IMG/VR virus record: IMGVR_UViG_3300021079_000018
Location: 1-40,426 of that record
Origin: a virus
Direction: 5' to 3' (one strand)
Length of the DNA: 40,426 bases
Position numbers and translations under genes: made by a program. The notes beneath the pieces are model-generated. The model did no database searches and was not told the origin of the DNA. It saw only the letters and a list, made by a program, of their open reading frames with translations. Shown here one piece after another: positions 31,431 to 38,576 of the stretch (the stretch's first letter is position 1; each line of letters begins with the position of its first letter).

Positions 31431-32251
31431 ACCATATCTCGTCTTGCACACCATTCTTGAATGCCCTCTAATGGGAATTGTGTACCGTCATCACGGTCAA
31501 TGTGTACACAAGGTATATTAGTATCTATTAAGAATGGATACTTTTTGTTTGCTACAGTTGGGTAGTCTTTCAAATAACCCTCTTGAATAACACGCTTACA
31601 CCAGTCTAAATCAGATGTGCCAATAGTTACTTCTTGAGAGCCAGTTTCTTCGTTAAAGAAAGTTGTTTCAGGTGTATGGAATACCCTTCTAGCACGCATT
31701 CCATTACTGGCATATTCTGGAGAGTTATCGTAGACCTTTTTCATCAACTCTGTCTTTACTAGTAACATTCCAGTTGGAACACCGTCTGCCCAAACCTTAT
31801 CGCCTAGTTTCCAATCAGTGTAGTAGGAGTTACCCCTACCTCTATATACCATAGGTTCAGCAGGGTCAGAACGAGTAAAGTACAATCCTGATACCACTGG
31901 TATATCACCTTTACGCATATAATCATTAAACCGTAGAAAAGCGTCTGGTGGTGGAATAGTGTCATCTTCTAAGAATAGAATCCACTCATAACCTCGGTTG
32001 ATTGCTTCAGCTACGATTAAGTTTTGAGCGTCAGCTACCGAATATCGCATAGGTATAAATGAATTGAGGTATTGCACCATATCCACCTTTGACCAATTAC
32101 TTGGGGTGACTTGTCCGTAACGAGCTACTGCCCATTCCATTCGTATTGCACCAAGTGTAGGCGTTCCAACTAATAGTCTTTTTTGCATAGCAAAGTTATC
32201 TGATGCTACTACTGTATTCGTGTATTTAAGAGAGTCTTTGGGTTTCGACAT
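31427..32251 (-). CDS. GT-A family glycosyltransferase
   Basis: A 274-residue nucleotide-sugar-dependent transferase. The fold markers are the early strand RLLVGTPTLG, the segment ADAQNLIVAEAINRGYEWILFLEDDTIPPPDAF with the metal-binding E-D-D at 95-97, and GVPTGMLLVKTELM further on, as in family 2-like phage and host enzymes. A late DLDWCKRVIQEGY could supply the catalytic acid region. The start follows an ideal AGGAGGTTAAAC and overlaps the end of the methyltransferase. Placed among fibre genes, it may glycosylate virion proteins or alter host surface sugars. Confidence 0.82.
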   Translation of the reverse strand: MSKPKDSLKYTNTVVASDNFAMQKRLLVGTPTLGAIRMEWAVARYGQVTPSNWSKVDMVQYLNSFIPMRYSVADAQNLIVAEAINRGYEWILFLEDDTIPPPDAFLRFNDYMRKGDIPVVSGLYFTRSDPAEPMVYRGRGNSYYTDWKLGDKVWADGVPTGMLLVKTELMKKVYDNSPEYASNGMRARRVFHTPETTFFNEETGSQEVTIGTSDLDWCKRVIQEGYLKDYPTVANKKYPFLIDTNIPCVHIDRDDGTQFPLEGIQEWCARRDMV

Positions 32252-32804
32252 GTTTAACCTCCTGAGTTATATCTAATGGTTGATGTGGGTGTAGGTATGT
32301 TGGATCTTCTTGGCGTTTAGAAAGTATTACTTCTAGGTTGCCAACTCTACTCATCGCCTGAAATTCTATTTTCCAAGGCTTTGGTTTATAGAATTGATAG
32401 AAACCCGATACATGTAATGGGTCAAAGTAGTACATTGTAGACTCATTGATTGGATTACAGTGTGTAGGGTCTTGATAATATCCATGAGAGCCAGCGTAAG
32501 GCACTACAAATGCAAACTGACCGTTAGGTTTAAGAACACGCCATACCTCATTCATAACATTTATAAATACGCCCTTATGTGGGTTAATGTGTTCTAGTAT
32601 ATGTGAAGCAGTAGCAGATAGCGCACAGTTATCTGGTAATGGCCAAGGAGTATCTTCTAAGTCGTGTACTATGTCTACTCCAGGTAGAGGTAATACATCT
32701 ATGCCTACAGTACCAGGAGTTTTACTAGCTCCACAGCCTATATCAAGGCGTATTCCACCCTTTTCTTTTAAGAGCTTATTAAGCTCCGTTAATGATTGTT
32801 TCAT
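32226..32804 (-). CDS. SAM-dependent methyltransferase, class I
   Basis: A 192-residue enzyme with motif I RLDIGCGASKTPG (residues 19-31), an acidic turn GIDVLPL, the catalytic-region LPDNCALSATASHILEHI and NEVWRVLKPNGQFAFVVPY, as in Methyltransf_11-type proteins. No DNA-base methylation signature (DPPY/NPPY) is present, so a small-molecule, sugar or protein substrate is more likely. Good TGGAGGGATAA ribosome site. It forms a coupled pair with the glycosyltransferase, suggesting one glycan-modification task. A structured leader lies just upstream. Confidence 0.85.
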   Translation of the reverse strand: MKQSLTELNKLLKEKGGIRLDIGCGASKTPGTVGIDVLPLPGVDIVHDLEDTPWPLPDNCALSATASHILEHINPHKGVFINVMNEVWRVLKPNGQFAFVVPYAGSHGYYQDPTHCNPINESTMYYFDPLHVSGFYQFYKPKPWKIEFQAMSRVGNLEVILSKRQEDPTYLHPHQPLDITQEVKHVETQRLS

Positions 32805-32822
32805 TTATCCCTCCAATGCATA

Positions 32823-32879
32823 AAGCAGTACACCGCCGCGAAGAAGTGTACTGCTTAATATATTTGATATGTTCGCGGC
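32823..32879 (-). promoter_or_regulatory. Overlapping hairpins ahead of the methyltransferase
   Basis: On the minus strand AAGCAGTACAC (32856-32846) pairs perfectly with GTGTACTGCTT (32833-32823), 11 pairs with a 12-base loop. The loop contains TTCGCGGC (32842-32835), which is an exact complement of GCCGCGAA (32879-32872) upstream. Order is A-B-A'-B', but only one base separates A' from B', too few for both full stems together, so the two are probably alternatives. A switch or attenuator controlling 32804-31427 is a reasonable guess. Confidence 0.55.
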
Positions 32880-32897
32880 TTTCATACTATATAGAAA

Positions 32898-33389
32898 CTA
32901 ACTAAATATTATGTCGTAAGTTATATTAACATTCTGATTGGTAGCTAAGGCACTTGAAGTATATGTGTTACCAGCGAATAATGTTCCAGAAGCAGTTGTA
33001 GGTCCAGATACACCGAATAAACCAATGTTTGAAATGTTAGCGCTGGCTGTAATAAAGCTGTTTGCACTTGAGAAAGTAGCAGTATTACGCAAAGTCTTTG
33101 AGCTTGAACTAGTAGCTGCAGTTACAGCGGCACGAACTACTGAACCAGAACCGTTAGTAACTACTTCACCTGTTAGTGTAGTAGCGTTTGAGGCTGGTGC
33201 GCCACCAGTACCTAAAGCAACGTGACTAATTTTTGAACCTGTAAGACTAGTACCTAGTTGATTTACTAGATAACTATTAAAACCATCGTTTGTTATTTGA
33301 TTATTCTTCCAACCTGAATCACCAACTAACCTACCATCTTCAGTAAGTTGTACTCGGAACATTCCCTTTACATTTGATTTGCTTTTCAT
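32898..33389 (-). CDS. Virion structural protein, fibre/decoration type
   Basis: A 163-residue beta-rich protein with the plan seen in many phage structural proteins: an N-terminal TEDGRLVGDSGWKNNQITNDGFNSYLV, then ISHVALGTGGAPASNATTLTGEV, Thr/Ser-rich strands, NISNIGLFGV and an ending in alternating hydrophobics (NQNVNITYDIIFS). I expect a tail or head appendage; the family is common but poorly characterised. It starts at an ATG just before AATATCTCC-complementary GGAGATATT. Confidence 0.7.
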   Translation of the reverse strand: MKSKSNVKGMFRVQLTEDGRLVGDSGWKNNQITNDGFNSYLVNQLGTSLTGSKISHVALGTGGAPASNATTLTGEVVTNGSGSVVRAAVTAATSSSSKTLRNTATFSSANSFITASANISNIGLFGVSGPTTASGTLFAGNTYTSSALATNQNVNITYDIIFS

Positions 33390-33429
33390 AATATCTCCTA
33401 TTATATACCTATTTATTATTTAATTACAA

Positions 33430-34263
33430 CTAAACATACGTTAAACTAGCCCGATTATTCCAAACTTGATTAAAAGTACCTGTACCTGCCCATTGAATTA
33501 TTAGGCCAGTAGTTACGTCTAATCTTTTAATCCTCCACGTACTAGCAGATGTTGCTGTGCCTGGAGTTGCTTCACCAATGTATATCATGCTAAGAGTCGT
33601 TGTGTCATCTAGTCGTTTGTAATAGATTGCTGACTCAGTAAATACGTTACCACTAATTACATTTGAACCATCAGGATTAGTTACTTTCATAACTCCTGGT
33701 ACTGGTTTCATTCTAGTAGCAGTTTCAATACTTAACAGTTGCTCAGAAATACCCTCCCATGCTTTTAATAATAGACTATAATCTGCTTTCTCAGTTTTAG
33801 GTATGCTAGATATAGCTTCTTTAACATTTTTAGATATTTCAGCAATAGATTGCGTAAAAGCTTTTTCAATACCCTTCAGGTCAACGTGTGAGGGGCTGAC
33901 GTTGACCTGGGGAGCATCGACTTTAACTAGAGGCTTAACTTCAATGGCTCTAATAGCTGTAGATAGACTTTTTTCCATTTTAATAACAGCATCAACTATT
34001 ACCTTAGAGTTGTCTGGGATTTCTAGATCTTCTTTGTCCTTAATTGCCTGCAAGGATTCACGAATGTCCATAAGAATAGCACCCATTTTATCCATATTAC
34101 CTGTTTCTTGCTGCTTACCAATAAGAGTAACAACCTCTTGAGTCATAGCAGCTATGTCTTCAAGTGTTTGTATTTGTTTCTTATTGTGCTCAAAAGAAGC
34201 CAGCTGAGCGTGTTGTTCAGAAGTTAATTTAGTTCTATCAATAGATAATTTTTTGTTTTCCAT
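33430..34263 (-). CDS. Coiled-coil structural protein with beta tip
   Basis: A 277-residue protein. Residues 1-165 are helical coiled coil (LASFEHNKKQIQTLEDIAAM, MEKSLSTAIRAIEV) interrupted by a VKVDAPQVNVSPSHVDLKG segment of the type found in trimeric phage fibres; residues about 200-277 are a beta domain (VMKVTNPDGSNVISG, LSMIYIGEATPGT, WRIKRLDVTTGLIIQWAG). The rod-plus-tip plan suggests a head or tail fibre. No enzymatic motif. Confidence 0.7.
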   Translation of the reverse strand: MENKKLSIDRTKLTSEQHAQLASFEHNKKQIQTLEDIAAMTQEVVTLIGKQQETGNMDKMGAILMDIRESLQAIKDKEDLEIPDNSKVIVDAVIKMEKSLSTAIRAIEVKPLVKVDAPQVNVSPSHVDLKGIEKAFTQSIAEISKNVKEAISSIPKTEKADYSLLLKAWEGISEQLLSIETATRMKPVPGVMKVTNPDGSNVISGNVFTESAIYYKRLDDTTTLSMIYIGEATPGTATSASTWRIKRLDVTTGLIIQWAGTGTFNQVWNNRASLTYV

Positions 34264-34299
34264 TGTCTTTTTTTATTCCTATTTTTATTCTACACCCTT

Positions 34300-34740
34300 C
34301 TATATAAATCTACCAAATCTCAAAACTTCGTACCAGTCTATATAACATTCATGCCCGTCGCTAGTTGTCAAGAGTACAATCATGTCCCTAGTAGCTTCAT
34401 CGTTTAAATCGGTTGAAAGTTCTATTTTTTTACCATCATGCCATCTCATTTGATAATGTCTTGGGCATCCTTCTTCTCGTCTAAAAAAACCTGTACGATC
34501 TAGATCTCGTAGTTCGTACCAAGTAAGGTAATATCTATGGTAATCTATATTAAATCTAAAAATTTTATTAGGTATGTCTATGTCCCAAGCCATTGAGACT
34601 GCATGATTAAGTGAGTATTCTTTTAAGTCTCCATATGGAATTTTAACTTGTTCTTTGGCCGATTTGTTTTCCCTAAGAACAGACATGTCCTTAATAGTAA
34701 GTTCGCCCTTATATTTATCCCTAAGAACTTTTTTAGCCAT
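34300..34740 (-). CDS. Unknown protein in the capsid-fibre cluster
   Basis: A 146-residue, moderately basic protein rich in aromatic residues (FRFNIDYHRYYLTWYELRD, YIDWYEVLRFGRF). It overlaps the end of the co-chaperonin-like gene by eight bases. I recognise no family. Its place suggests a minor virion or assembly protein. Confidence 0.7.
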   Translation of the reverse strand: MAKKVLRDKYKGELTIKDMSVLRENKSAKEQVKIPYGDLKEYSLNHAVSMAWDIDIPNKIFRFNIDYHRYYLTWYELRDLDRTGFFRREEGCPRHYQMRWHDGKKIELSTDLNDEATRDMIVLLTTSDGHECYIDWYEVLRFGRFI

Positions 34741-34984
34741 TTATTTTACCAATAATTTGTCGTGCTTTGATAAGTCGCTCATCATTTTCTAGAATAATAG
34801 AAGCATATCGACAAAACACAACTTTATCTCCAACTTCAATTTCATCGGTTACATGTGGTCCAACTTTTAAAACAGTTCCAGAAAGCGGAACAGTTTTCCA
34901 CTGTTCTCCTAGAAATATACCTGTTTCAGTTTTCTCCACAGCCTCATCAGCTTTGATTAAAACAATATCCCTCATTGGTTGCAT
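34733..34984 (-). CDS. GroES-like co-chaperonin
   Basis: An 83-residue protein with the GroES plan: MQPMRDIVLIKADEAVEKT, a glycine-containing mobile-loop-like segment (EKTETGIFLGEQ), then SGTVLKVGP, EIEVGDKVVFCRYAS and a final strand (RLIKARQIIGKI). It is somewhat shorter than the usual 95-100 residues. By analogy with T4 gp31 it could pair with the host GroEL ring to fold the capsid protein, encoded two genes upstream. No Shine-Dalgarno site precedes the ATG; TATACT at 34996-34991 would place a transcript start near the ATG. An intrinsic terminator lies just upstream, so it heads a new unit. Confidence 0.78.
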   Translation of the reverse strand: MQPMRDIVLIKADEAVEKTETGIFLGEQWKTVPLSGTVLKVGPHVTDEIEVGDKVVFCRYASIILENDERLIKARQIIGKING

Positions 34985-35010
34985 ACAAACAGTATACCGT
35001 ATAATGATTA

Positions 35011-35035
35011 AAACAAAAATAGCCCCGTAGGGCTA
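35011..35035 (-). terminator. Intrinsic terminator after the decoration gene
   Basis: On the minus strand TAGCCC-TACG-GGGCTA (35035-35020) is followed by TTTTTGTTTT. Short GC-rich stem, tetraloop and T run make a classic rho-independent terminator, 50 bases past the stop of 35085-36077. Confidence 0.85.
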
Positions 35036-35084
35036 GATCTGCAAGCGGTCAGTCAAACTACTTTTTTTCTATAAGCAGCTTAAA

Positions 35085-36077
35085 TTATATTAAGTTTGCT
35101 TCGCCAGATATACCACCAACTTCTGAAGATTGTACAACTCCAGAAGAAGTACCAGTAGTACCTCTAGCAATTACTCCGCTAACAGCAGATGCTAATGTTG
35201 CTGCTCCAGCAGCAATGTTGCCTGATCCCGTAGCACTTATAGCAATTGATGCGTTGTCAAAAGCTGAATTACGTGATGCGATGGTCTGTACTGTATTAGT
35301 ATTAGTAGTTGCAGTGACTTGGTCGTGAGCAAGTGTACCAAACGAATAGTCTGTACCTACAACAGCAGTAACTACAGTTGCATTAATTGCATCTTTTAGC
35401 ACATCAAGTGTTACAGCTGCAGATGCTTGTATTTTAATTTCATTAAGCACGTTTGCAGTTCCACTAGCCATTACTGTACTAGTCCATGCGCCTGTTGCAC
35501 AAGTTTCGCTTGTAAGAAAAGTATTTGGTTTTGTACCATATTCTTTTGCTTGAATTACTTGTGTTGTTGCAGCGTTAGTTGTAGCAATTACACTGTGATG
35601 TCTAACAGTATCAGCGTGCCAGTTAGTTCCAGAACCTTCGTTAGATGGTGCTGTAGGAAAAGCTGAGTCTCCTTGATTAATAGCTTGCTTAATATTGTCT
35701 AATGATATAGCTACGTTTGCGCCTATAGCAATGTCATTTATTTTTGCTGGGCTAGTTTTCATAGTGTATGTTCGACCATCAATAGTAAAAGTTTCACCAT
35801 CTGTAAAACTAGTAGCGTTAGTTAGTGTACTAACAGCTTTTACGCCTGTTAATGCAGTTTTAAACGTATATGTGCGGTTACCAATAGTTATTGTGTCGGC
35901 TGCGACTACATCAGTGCCTGCTATGGTAAATGTACCTGTACCAAGTGTTTCAGTATAGGTTGTTCCAAATTTTTCCATGTATAGAATTTTTTGTTCAAAT
36001 TTAGAGTCATTAGGATAGTTGCTTGCAGTTAAACCGACAGCTCGTCCCCTAGAGACCAATTCATTTCGTTGTGACAT
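35085..36077 (-). CDS. Capsid-associated repeat-domain protein
   Basis: A 330-residue Thr/Ala-rich beta protein directly after the capsid gene. It contains repeated modules of the type T-I-T-I-G-N-R-T-Y-T-F-K (DTITIGNRTYTFKTAL; ETFTIDGRTYTMKTSP) each followed by a helical DNIKQAIN or DVLKDAINAT segment, a plan seen in phage head-decoration and adhesion proteins. The end (SSEVGGISGEANLI) is flexible. Likely a head decoration or fibre protein; the exact role is inferred from position. Confidence 0.7.
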   Translation of the reverse strand: MSQRNELVSRGRAVGLTASNYPNDSKFEQKILYMEKFGTTYTETLGTGTFTIAGTDVVAADTITIGNRTYTFKTALTGVKAVSTLTNATSFTDGETFTIDGRTYTMKTSPAKINDIAIGANVAISLDNIKQAINQGDSAFPTAPSNEGSGTNWHADTVRHHSVIATTNAATTQVIQAKEYGTKPNTFLTSETCATGAWTSTVMASGTANVLNEIKIQASAAVTLDVLKDAINATVVTAVVGTDYSFGTLAHDQVTATTNTNTVQTIASRNSAFDNASIAISATGSGNIAAGAATLASAVSGVIARGTTGTSSGVVQSSEVGGISGEANLI

Positions 36078-36199
36078 AATTTTAAATCTTTCTTTTTTAT
36101 ATACCGATACTCAGACTATAATTTGCTTTTCTCTGGTGAGCAGTTTAAACAGATGCTCAACTGCGTGACTATTACTAGCCAATTTTGTCAACTACTTTC

Positions 36200-37057
36200 T
36201 TATGCAGCAGTTGTTCGAGTTAGGTCAACAATTGAACCAGCTCGTTCTACACCTACACCATATACAGTGTGTAGAGCAGTTTCCCATGCAAGACCAGCAA
36301 CCATGTACTGTGTTTCAAACTTAGGAGCAAGTTGCTGCGCAAAGTTAACTGCATTCTTGTGGAAGAATACGTTGTGCGTAGTAACTGTGTTCTGTGAGAA
36401 AAATACGTCCATGTCGTAGACATTTGCAATTAGACCACCACTATTATCTACAGACAAACCAGTTTTACCTGTTTGGTCGTAAGCAGAGTACTTGTTAACA
36501 CCTAGAAGGTCGGACTTGGTGTTAATACCAATAACGCCTCTACGCATATCAAGTGGAGTGTTGTATAGGTCAAGTGCGTTAACGACTGCAATTATATCTG
36601 CGTCATCAATAGTTGCACCACCAGATACAACAGTTGTTGCACCTGCGTAAGCTACTGATAATACATCAGTATCAATTTGTCGTGCAAGACCTTCAGCCAT
36701 ACGAGTCATGAAAGCTTGTTTTAGATCATACTGACTCTGTATTTTAGCAATGTCTTCAATTTTAACACCAACATAGTAGTGCTTGTCGATGTTAAGAGCA
36801 ATTGGAGTACCTTCTGGTGAATCAAAGGTAATGTTAGTAGATGCACTTTTTGCACGTGCATCAACGGTAGATGTAAATGGAATACGTATAATGTCTCCAC
36901 CACCGCTAGCTAGACCACTACGGTCCTGTACTAGTTTCTTAGCTTGTAATATTTTGTCAAATGGTTTTTGTATTTCACGAGACCAGATTTCTGGTACATA
37001 CTGTGAAGTCTGTGAAATTGACAGAGTTACATTTGAGTTTGTTGTTGGGTTTGCCAT
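36200..37057 (-). CDS. Major capsid protein
   Basis: A 285-residue protein with features of HK97-fold capsid proteins of the P22-like/T7-like size class: N-terminal arm (SQYVPEIWSREIQKPFDKIL), a long loop and spine helix (DLKQAFMTRMAEGLARQIDTDVLS), a P-domain-like segment (IAVVNALDLYNTPLDMRRGVIGIN) and A-domain strands (NVYDMDVFFSQNTV). It follows the scaffold gene, as expected, and precedes the decoration gene. The leader is AT-rich with an AAGGACAAAA site. Confidence 0.88.
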   Translation of the reverse strand: MANPTTNSNVTLSISQTSQYVPEIWSREIQKPFDKILQAKKLVQDRSGLASGGGDIIRIPFTSTVDARAKSASTNITFDSPEGTPIALNIDKHYYVGVKIEDIAKIQSQYDLKQAFMTRMAEGLARQIDTDVLSVAYAGATTVVSGGATIDDADIIAVVNALDLYNTPLDMRRGVIGINTKSDLLGVNKYSAYDQTGKTGLSVDNSGGLIANVYDMDVFFSQNTVTTHNVFFHKNAVNFAQQLAPKFETQYMVAGLAWETALHTVYGVGVERAGSIVDLTRTTAA

Positions 37058-37096
37058 GTTTTTTGTCCTTATATTTTAATTTATTTTAGTAGAGTT

Positions 37097-37897
37097 TTAA
37101 CTCTTTGGAAGTTCTTGTCCAATAGACGCATAGAGTTCTTCTAATGACATCTTATCAGGCGATTGGTTAAGATTCATTCGCTTTACAGAGCTACCGTCTG
37201 GGCGTAAGCCTGTCGTAGCTGCTTGTTTAGCAATATTCTTAACAGATTGTACTTGCTTTTGACCTGCAGTTTCCTGAACTAGTTCCATAAATGACTCTAC
37301 AAAATCTCCGTACCCTATATTAGGATTCTTTACTGTGCCTGTGTTGGCATCATAACCTGACATGTCGAGATACCATTTGTTAATGGAGTCTGCAACTGCT
37401 GGGTGAAAATCTGGGGATTTTGGATCAAGTATTGTAAACTGTCTCTCAACTTGAGGTGCATCTATTTTTAAAGTAGTGTTCCAGTTAAGATATTCAGCTC
37501 GCTTAAGTCCTTCATTGTACTGTGCTTGTCCAGTAGCTTGTCTGTCAGCTTCCAGTTGTTTAATAACGTCTGGGTCAGCGTCTAGTGCATCACTGTAGTT
37601 AAGGGCAGTAGGTCTAGAAATGTGCGGAGTTGGAGTCTCTTGTGGAGGTCCATACTTTTTAAGTAAATCTTGAATTCGTAGTGTCTCTCGTCTTGATGGA
37701 GCAGGGGCTGTTTTGCCATCTTCCTGGCTTTTCTCTTCCTCTTGCGGGGTTTCGGTAGATACTTCGGTTTCAATAGGTTGTTCTGTTGGTTCGTCAATAG
37801 AATCGTTTACAGAAGTAAAATCAGTTTCTATTGTTTGAGGTTCATCAGCTGGTACGATTTCCTCTACTTCATTAGTATTGGTATTATCGTCTTGCAT
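37097..37897 (-). CDS. Scaffold protein
   Basis: A 266-residue protein between portal-linked genes and capsid. The first 75 residues are very acidic and disordered (NEVEEIVPADEPQ, TPQEEEKSQEDGK), the middle is helical (DALDADPDVIKQLEADRQ), and the C terminus is basic and helical (SVKRMNLNQSPDKMSLEEL), the usual scaffold layout in which the C-terminal end docks on the capsid shell. The ATG follows GAAGAAAAGAG and two tandem hairpins that may control its translation. Confidence 0.85.
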   Translation of the reverse strand: MQDDNTNTNEVEEIVPADEPQTIETDFTSVNDSIDEPTEQPIETEVSTETPQEEEKSQEDGKTAPAPSRRETLRIQDLLKKYGPPQETPTPHISRPTALNYSDALDADPDVIKQLEADRQATGQAQYNEGLKRAEYLNWNTTLKIDAPQVERQFTILDPKSPDFHPAVADSINKWYLDMSGYDANTGTVKNPNIGYGDFVESFMELVQETAGQKQVQSVKNIAKQAATTGLRPDGSSVKRMNLNQSPDKMSLEELYASIGQELPKS

Positions 37898-37911
37898 AAC
37901 TTACTCTTTTC

Positions 37912-37972
37912 TTCCCTCGTAAGGCGGGAGACCCTTTTATTTGTTTCATGCCTCGTAAACAGCGGCAGACCT
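37912..37972 (-). promoter_or_regulatory. Tandem covarying hairpins before the scaffold gene
   Basis: The minus strand carries two imperfect copies of one element: GGTCTGCC-...TTTACGA-GGCATGAA (37971-37946) and GGTCTCCC-...TTACGA-GGGAAGAA (37933-37909). The stems TGCC/GGCA and TCCC/GGGA differ by a compensating base change while the TTACGA loop is kept. The second ends about a dozen bases before the ATG and includes GAGGGAAGAA, part of the probable ribosome site. Confidence 0.5.
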
Positions 37973-37986
37973 GTATCTGGATTATA

Positions 37987-38244
37987 CTACACAACTATTT
38001 TTTTTAAAATAGGTAAACCTTTTTCGTCTATTCCATAACAAATATAATCAGTAGGTATTTTTTGCATTACTTTACCTATTTCAGTGTAAGCTATAAGTTT
38101 ATTACCACTAAGTTTCCAGTTTATAGGCGTATATTTAGACATTTGTTCTTTTATTTCTTCTTCAGTTCCATGTAGCGTACTATCAGGTGCTTCAATACCT
38201 AGTTTTCTATATAAATCCGTGTCAGGGTGGTAATACTTAGCCAT
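37987..38244 (-). CDS. Unknown small protein before scaffold
   Basis: An 85-residue protein with an acidic helix (TEEEIKEQMSKY) and alternating strands (KLIAYTEIGKVMQ, DYICYGIDEKGLPILKKIVV). It overlaps the preceding gene by eight bases (start ATG at 38244 behind AAAGAAAA). I recognise no family; the position between portal and scaffold suggests a minor assembly role. Confidence 0.7.
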   Translation of the reverse strand: MAKYYHPDTDLYRKLGIEAPDSTLHGTEEEIKEQMSKYTPINWKLSGNKLIAYTEIGKVMQKIPTDYICYGIDEKGLPILKKIVV

Positions 38245-38563
38245 TTTCTTTTAAATCTTTTTCTACAGCTTCAGAAGCTTGTTCAAACATATTAATTACT
38301 AGATTAAACTCACCAATAATTCTATTAGCAACCGACCAATCTTCTGGAGTAGGGCGTACATCTAATCCTACGTCCGCACCATTTGGAAGATACTTTTGAT
38401 AGAAACTTATCCGTTCGTTAAAGTGGTCTTGTATTCTTTTAAACTCTGTGGTTTTAGAATACCGTGCCATTTTTTTTTCATCAGCTAACACGTTCTCATC
38501 AGGAACTAGCTGCGGTAATTCAACTCCTGTTAAATTTCCTATTATTGCGTTTTGTGGATTAAT
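38237..38563 (-). CDS. Unknown helical protein with probable ATT start
   Basis: A 108-residue protein if initiated at ATT (38563-38561), which lies five bases after a perfect AGGAGGGCTTT site; an in-frame TAG stands just upstream and no ATG, GTG or TTG occurs until GTG at 38491. The extra 24 residues (NPQNAIIGNLTGVELPQ, then LVPDENV) read as ordinary protein. The alternatives are GTG 38491 (84 residues) or ATG 38470 (77 residues), both with poor ribosome sites. The body is helical (KTTEFKRIQDHFNERISFYQ, RIIGEFNLVINMFEQASEAVEKDL). Role unknown, perhaps a portal-linked assembly factor. Confidence 0.65.
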   Translation of the reverse strand: MNPQNAIIGNLTGVELPQLVPDENVLADEKKMARYSKTTEFKRIQDHFNERISFYQKYLPNGADVGLDVRPTPEDWSVANRIIGEFNLVINMFEQASEAVEKDLKENG

Positions 38564-38576
38564 AAAGCCCTCCTAT

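Noticed and set aside
37845-37950. Short frame MKQIKGSPALRGKKR starting in the scaffold leader
   Set aside because: It is read across the tandem hairpin repeats and overlaps the scaffold start; the repeat structure explains the sequence better than coding.
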